Below are positions 60,434-64,000 of a DNA stretch of 64,000 bases, in pieces. The translations under genes were made by a program, and so were the position numbers. This DNA comes from JAAYUJ01 sp963698165 (GTDB lineage: Bacteria > Desulfobacterota > Syntrophobacteria > Syntrophobacterales > Syntrophobacteraceae), in the NCBI GenBank assembly GCA_963698165.1, contig CAVOPT010000006.1, positions 62,001 to 126,000 on the forward strand, in the 5' to 3' direction. The notes below the pieces were generated by a model. The model was not told the DNA's origin. It saw only the letters and a program-made list of their open reading frames with translations, and made no database searches. How positions within the stretch are numbered: the first letter of the stretch is position 1; every line of letters starts with the position of its first letter.

Positions 60434-62569
60434 ATGCATTTCAGTGATTTTAATTTAACGTTGGCATCACAGGGAGACACACTAACCGTTTCCACCGTGG
60501 ATTCAGCAAGTAAAAGGGTGATTATGGAAATGGTTTCCCTCCCTTTTACTCCGACGGAGATCGAGCTTCTACGGACCAAGGTCGAGTCGGAGGCGAGCAA
60601 GACTACCGACTTTCGTGATGAACCTGCGAATGAAGCTGAGCACATGCTCAGAGTTCGCGGGATAGAAATTTTCAATTCGCTGTTCCCACCGAGAATCCTC
60701 AAGGAGTTCCGTCACCAATACATGTTGGCACGAGACGCTCAACAGGGACTCCGTGTCCGCGTCTGTTTTCGGGAGGAAGATCAGCACCTAGGAGCTTACC
60801 CAATTGAGGCTATGTATTGGGCGGAACGAGATGCTTCCATCAGGCAACATCTCGCCCTCTTCGGAGGCCTGACCATCGTCCGTTCTTTGGGTGAATCGGT
60901 AAGAAAACCAAAGCCCATCCAACCTCCATTGCGCGTATTCGTAGTGGTCGCCAGTCCGAAGGATCTGACCAGAGTTGACTCAACCTCCGAGCTGAGTCAT
61001 CTGCAGCAGGCTTTGAAGCTGCCGGGGATCCAAGGGTTCACGTTGAACGGTCGTGCCAGTCTGAAGAACCTGATTGACACTGCAGTCGCCCGTCAGCCAC
61101 ACATTCTGCATTTTATCGGGCACGGGCATTTCGACCAGGAAGGTCGAAAGGGTTTTATCTTGCTTGAAGATAGAGATGGCCGATCGGAGCGTATCTCAGG
61201 GGAGATTCTCCACGGGGAATTATCGGGCGTCCCGTCGTTGCGGTTGGTAACTTTGAACGCATGTCTTGGCAACGTAGGAGATGGAGGGGCACTGTTCTCC
61301 GCTGTAGGAACGAGTATTGCGAGCATCGGCATACCAGCCGTGGTCGCTATGCAATACAAGATCACCAATATTGCCGCCACCGAGTTTTCGAGGCACTTCT
61401 ATGGTCAATTGGCCCTGGGACGACCGGTTGACGAGGCCATGAGCTCTACCCGAAGGCACCTTCGCTGGAAATTTCCCGGCTCTCCAGAGTGGGCGACGCC
61501 GGTTTTGTACTTGAGTACGGCTGACGGCGATCTATTCGGCCTGAAGCTTCCGGCTGACGAACTGCTGGCCCACGCTAAAGAACACCTTCGTGGGGCAAGT
61601 TGGGAGACTGCGAGAACCATCGCAATGCTCTTACGGGAACAACATTCCCATGATCAGTCCATTCTCTGCAAGGCGGACGCACTTGCGAAAATGGCGGACG
61701 ATTGCGAACGTTTTATGGAACAGTGGCTACCTATCCAAGAAGCGGCCAAACACGAGGATTTTGAAAGCCTGGGCGAACAGTTTCAGAATCTGTTGGAATT
61801 GGTATCCGGTTTTGCACAGGACTTCGCGGATACCGATTCGACAAAGGATTTGGACATTCCCCAAGAAATCGCCGCCATGATGGCCGCGGTGCAAGCCTTT
61901 GCGAAGGAGGACTTCGCATCAGTCGTGCAGATCTGCGACCGGATCGGCACCTCGAATTTAATTGATCCTGGTTTTCTCCGTGGAAGAGCCACGGCAGAGT
62001 TCGAAGCCTGGAATGAAATGCGGCGTTTGACCGAAATCTGGAATGGGGGGGATTGGATCAAAGCGCGTGAAATCGCTGAAGGTCTGGATCTAAGAGGTAC
62101 GCAGCAGCAGCGGGTGTTGGATAGACGGAAGAATGTCGCAAGAGAATTGGGAAGAGTGACCAGCGCTATAGAGGGTGCGGACTTCAAGCGTGCACAGATG
62201 ATCCTGGAACGTTTGCCCCCAGAGGAAGCTCCGGCAAATATTGAATTGGCTCGACGCATCGCCGCAATTGGGGTGGAGGTGATGGAAGCCATAGAGTCGG
62301 GTGACTCAAAGGCAATCACCAATCTTGGAGAAAAACTGGAAGCCTTTCTTGGGAGCGTTGCGTCTCAGTCGGAGGGGCTCGATCCTCAGCTTTCAGGCCT
62401 TCCATTTTCCTCAGCTATGCGCGAGAGGACAAGGAAGAAGTGGCCAAGTTGTATGAGCGGCTCACTCATGCTGGTTTTCAACCTTGGATGGATAGCAAAG
62501 ACCTCCTTGGAGGAGAGAACTGGCGAACGGCCATTGCCAAAGCCATCCGTTCGTCGGATTTCGTTTTGA
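60434..62569 (+). CDS. CHAT-domain caspase-like protease, TIR domain continuing in another frame
   Basis: A 711-residue frame. After an N-terminal region (1-170) typical of CHAT proteins comes a CHAT domain with ILHFIGHGHFDQEG (catalytic His 230 or 232) and LVTLNACLGNVGDGGAL (catalytic Cys 277), then AVVAMQYKITNIAATEFSRH. A helical C-terminal region with repeats follows (about 370-640). The last 55 residues (after LDPQLSG) are out of phase: the neighbouring frame reads a TIR domain start IFLSYAREDKEEVAKLYERL. CHAT proteases act in CRISPR-linked and TPR-linked abortive infection. The ATG at 60434 follows the TPR gene by 15 nt. Confidence 0.82.
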   Translation: MHFSDFNLTLASQGDTLTVSTVDSASKRVIMEMVSLPFTPTEIELLRTKVESEASKTTDFRDEPANEAEHMLRVRGIEIFNSLFPPRILKEFRHQYMLARDAQQGLRVRVCFREEDQHLGAYPIEAMYWAERDASIRQHLALFGGLTIVRSLGESVRKPKPIQPPLRVFVVVASPKDLTRVDSTSELSHLQQALKLPGIQGFTLNGRASLKNLIDTAVARQPHILHFIGHGHFDQEGRKGFILLEDRDGRSERISGEILHGELSGVPSLRLVTLNACLGNVGDGGALFSAVGTSIASIGIPAVVAMQYKITNIAATEFSRHFYGQLALGRPVDEAMSSTRRHLRWKFPGSPEWATPVLYLSTADGDLFGLKLPADELLAHAKEHLRGASWETARTIAMLLREQHSHDQSILCKADALAKMADDCERFMEQWLPIQEAAKHEDFESLGEQFQNLLELVSGFAQDFADTDSTKDLDIPQEIAAMMAAVQAFAKEDFASVVQICDRIGTSNLIDPGFLRGRATAEFEAWNEMRRLTEIWNGGDWIKAREIAEGLDLRGTQQQRVLDRRKNVARELGRVTSAIEGADFKRAQMILERLPPEEAPANIELARRIAAIGVEVMEAIESGDSKAITNLGEKLEAFLGSVASQSEGLDPQLSGLPFSSAMRERTRKKWPSCMSGSLMLVFNLGWIAKTSLEERTGERPLPKPSVRRISF

Positions 62570-63102
62570 CCTGCCTATCACCAAAGTCCGTCGGCAAGAA
62601 AGGAGTTATGCTCGAAGAGACGGAATACGCCCTGAACGTATGGCGCGAGAAGTTTGAAGCCAATACCTTTTTGATACCGGTTAGACTGGAAGACTGTGAC
62701 CCGCCCAAGAGTCTCCGGATGTTCCAGTATGTGGATATGTTCGATGAGCCAAGCGGATGGGAGCATCTGGTAAGATCGATTCGCGAGGGGATGGACAACG
62801 AATTGCCGACCGCAACCTGGCCCGCGAGAACACCGCCCCTCCTGCGTTGCTCATCATGCCCGGCCTTGCCAACGTTCGCAAACACATCGAAGAGGGCAGC
62901 CTACTTGTGGATTATCGTAAGGGCATGGAGTACTACAACCAGGGTTTTTTCACAGAGGCCAAAACAGACTTCTGACCGCCTACAAGGATATCAGAACTCA
63001 GATGCCATGGTTCAGCTTTGTCAGGATTGGAAAGAGATAATCCAAAGCCTTCAGGCTCGAGACTGGCCCAGAGCCAAACGATTGCTGGAGTCTCTGAGCT
63101 GA
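62404..63102 (+). pseudogene. TIR domain, probably the C-terminal part of the CHAT protein, with frame breaks
   Basis: From 62404 the frame gives a complete TIR domain: IFLSYAREDKEEVAKLYERL, GFQPWMDSKDLLGGENWRTA, SSDFVLTCLSPKSVGKKGV, MLEETEYALNVWREKFEANT and FLIPVRLEDCDPPKSLRMFQ, with the second Glu in LEETEYA being a candidate NADase Glu. At about 62815 the meaning shifts to another frame (PALLIMPGLANVRKHIEEGS) and near 62970 it returns (SDRLQGYQNSDAMVQLCQDW), ending at 63102. The two shifts compensate each other, which hints at sequence errors or recent decay. Confidence 0.7.
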
Positions 63103-63181
63103 GCAGGAAAGGGGAGCGCGGCCCAGAGCATATATCCGGTGGTGTCTATGGGCTCGTAAGGTCGTGCCGGTATTAGAAGCC

Positions 63182-64000
63182 ATGGCCGTTGGTTCTTACG
63201 TCTGTGAGCTCGGGATACCGTTGGAAGGGAGGGACTGTCCCTATAAGGTCTTCAACAAATGGGGTGTCTCCCCATCTAGTACGATGTCCGAGTGCAGCGA
63301 AGCCGGTTTTACTGCCCAGGAAAGAGGGGGCGGAATGAGCCAAGTGGAACGGGCGGCTTGGGACGCTCTCCGTATCGTGGAAAACCGTTTGGCGGTCGAT
63401 TTCACCCTGTACCATGTTCGGGATCCGGAGCGGGCCAGAGTTCTTGCCGAGCGGGTCTGCTCTATCGAAGAGGGTAAGGACCCTACCATGACCACACAGG
63501 ATCTAATCAGTGAGCTCCAACAAGATGCTGGCGTATTCCTGGCCCTCCTGCAAAATTACGACTCTGCCATCAAGTCCTTCCTTGCCGAGGCTCTCGCAAA
63601 TCCAGACGATGGCGTCATTCTCCACCACCTCGGCTTGACGGCTGCAGCCCAGATACACTGGCTGGAGGCCAATGCAGGTGATTTCCAGGATCTGACCACA
63701 GCTTGGCAGTATCTTATAGTGGGGTGGGCCGCCGTCTTTGCCGATGATCGTTTCTGGCATTCACGGTGGGCAGCCCTTCGTAGATGTTACGATGCAGCAA
63801 TCAGCAATGACCAAATCCAGAATGTCCGTCTCCACTTGCAGCGGACCTGGCTCGATCAGATCAAGTCGGCTACCCACATCTGGCCGGGAATTGACACCGT
63901 GTTTCAGTTGGAGCTAAACGCGGCGCGAGCCGTCCAGGTCGGAAAAGGAATCCCCCTTGGGGACGCGGAGGAAGGTGGAGCAGTGGTAGGCATGCTGGGC
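63182..64000 (+). CDS. partial protein continuing past the window edge, J-domain-like start then helical
   Basis: The frame is open from a stop near 63094 to the end of the window; the first ATG is at 63182 and another, with GAGGGGGCGG upstream, at 63335. Early sequence (RDCPYKVFNKWGVSPSSTMS, then AQERGGGMSQVERAAWDAL) resembles a degenerate J-domain-like helix-turn, followed by VFLALLQNYDSAIKSFLAEA and a Trp-rich helical region (AWQYLIVGWAAVFADDRFWH). It looks like another TPR/scaffold-type member of the same locus. The start is uncertain and the C-terminus lies outside. Confidence 0.5.
   Translation, partial: MAVGSYVCELGIPLEGRDCPYKVFNKWGVSPSSTMSECSEAGFTAQERGGGMSQVERAAWDALRIVENRLAVDFTLYHVRDPERARVLAERVCSIEEGKDPTMTTQDLISELQQDAGVFLALLQNYDSAIKSFLAEALANPDDGVILHHLGLTAAAQIHWLEANAGDFQDLTTAWQYLIVGWAAVFADDRFWHSRWAALRRCYDAAISNDQIQNVRLHLQRTWLDQIKSATHIWPGIDTVFQLELNAARAVQVGKGIPLGDAEEGGAVVGMLG

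Noticed and set aside
1..64000. tRNA, rRNA, IS elements and attachment sites
   Set aside because: Gaps were scanned by eye for T-loop-like GGTTCGAATC strings, transposase motifs and long direct repeats; none was found, but this is not a substitute for a computed search.

Overview
The window looks like a chromosomal segment of a strictly anaerobic, high-GC deltaproteobacterium (Desulfobacterota) close to Syntrophobacter. The main reasons are a near-complete methylmalonyl-CoA (propionate oxidation) gene set, an NrfHA nitrite reductase, a large HdrA/MvhD electron-transfer cluster with in-frame UGA (selenocysteine) codons, and an Nfn-like transhydrogenase locus. The genus is an inference from gene content only.

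Layout. 1-6 kb: a candidate selenoprotein at the left edge, an L,D-transpeptidase, a small alanine-rich lipoprotein with its terminator, a minus-strand Mla-type lipid-transport operon, a nitroreductase and a metallo-beta-lactamase-fold hydrolase. 6.5-12.1 kb: a lipoprotein, coaBC, a family 4 uracil-DNA glycosylase, an NfeD protease with its slipin partner, a Rho-N domain protein and an HD-domain protein. 12.1-20.5 kb: the propionate block, with a carboxyltransferase-biotin carrier fusion, malate dehydrogenase, a reverse-strand MoaE-like gene, both methylmalonyl-CoA mutase subunits, the MeaB chaperone and the epimerase. 20.5-23 kb: small accessory genes including a VapBC pair. 23.3-25.5 kb: nrfHA behind an FNR-type palindrome spaced for class II activation. 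26-31.6 kb: two signalling histidine kinases and an enoyl-CoA hydratase. 31.8-40.7 kb (minus): SPOR protein, aminotransferase, and a locus encoding NuoE-like, NuoF-like, a NuoG-N/NfnA fusion and NfnB.

41.1-53.3 kb (plus) is an eight-gene heterodisulfide-reductase-type cluster: a giant two-FAD HdrA, MvhD, an HdrC-HdrB fusion, a second HdrA split over two genes, a second MvhD with a winged-helix tail, an NfnB-like flavoprotein and an HdrA-fragment ferredoxin. Four of these genes read through a UGA at a position where relatives have Cys, and each UGA is followed at about 15-22 nt by a stem-loop of the bacterial SECIS type. The two MvhD paralogues carry selenocysteine at opposite conserved Cys positions. 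With the divergent Nfn-like locus this forms a 19 kb electron-confurcation/bifurcation region, probably serving the unfavourable redox steps of syntrophic growth.

53.3-64 kb is visibly less GC-rich and reads as a conflict/defence island: remnants of a small minus-strand locus, then a SIR2-domain protein, an unrecognised helical protein, a very large TPR protein, a CHAT protease joined (through an apparent frameshift) to a TIR domain, and a further protein running off the edge. About five apparent frame breaks lie between 59.5 and 63.1 kb, so this part is either decaying or contains sequence errors. Imperfect inverted-repeat elements made of short repeated units occur in at least five intergenic gaps. 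No rRNA, tRNA, insertion sequence or CRISPR array was seen.
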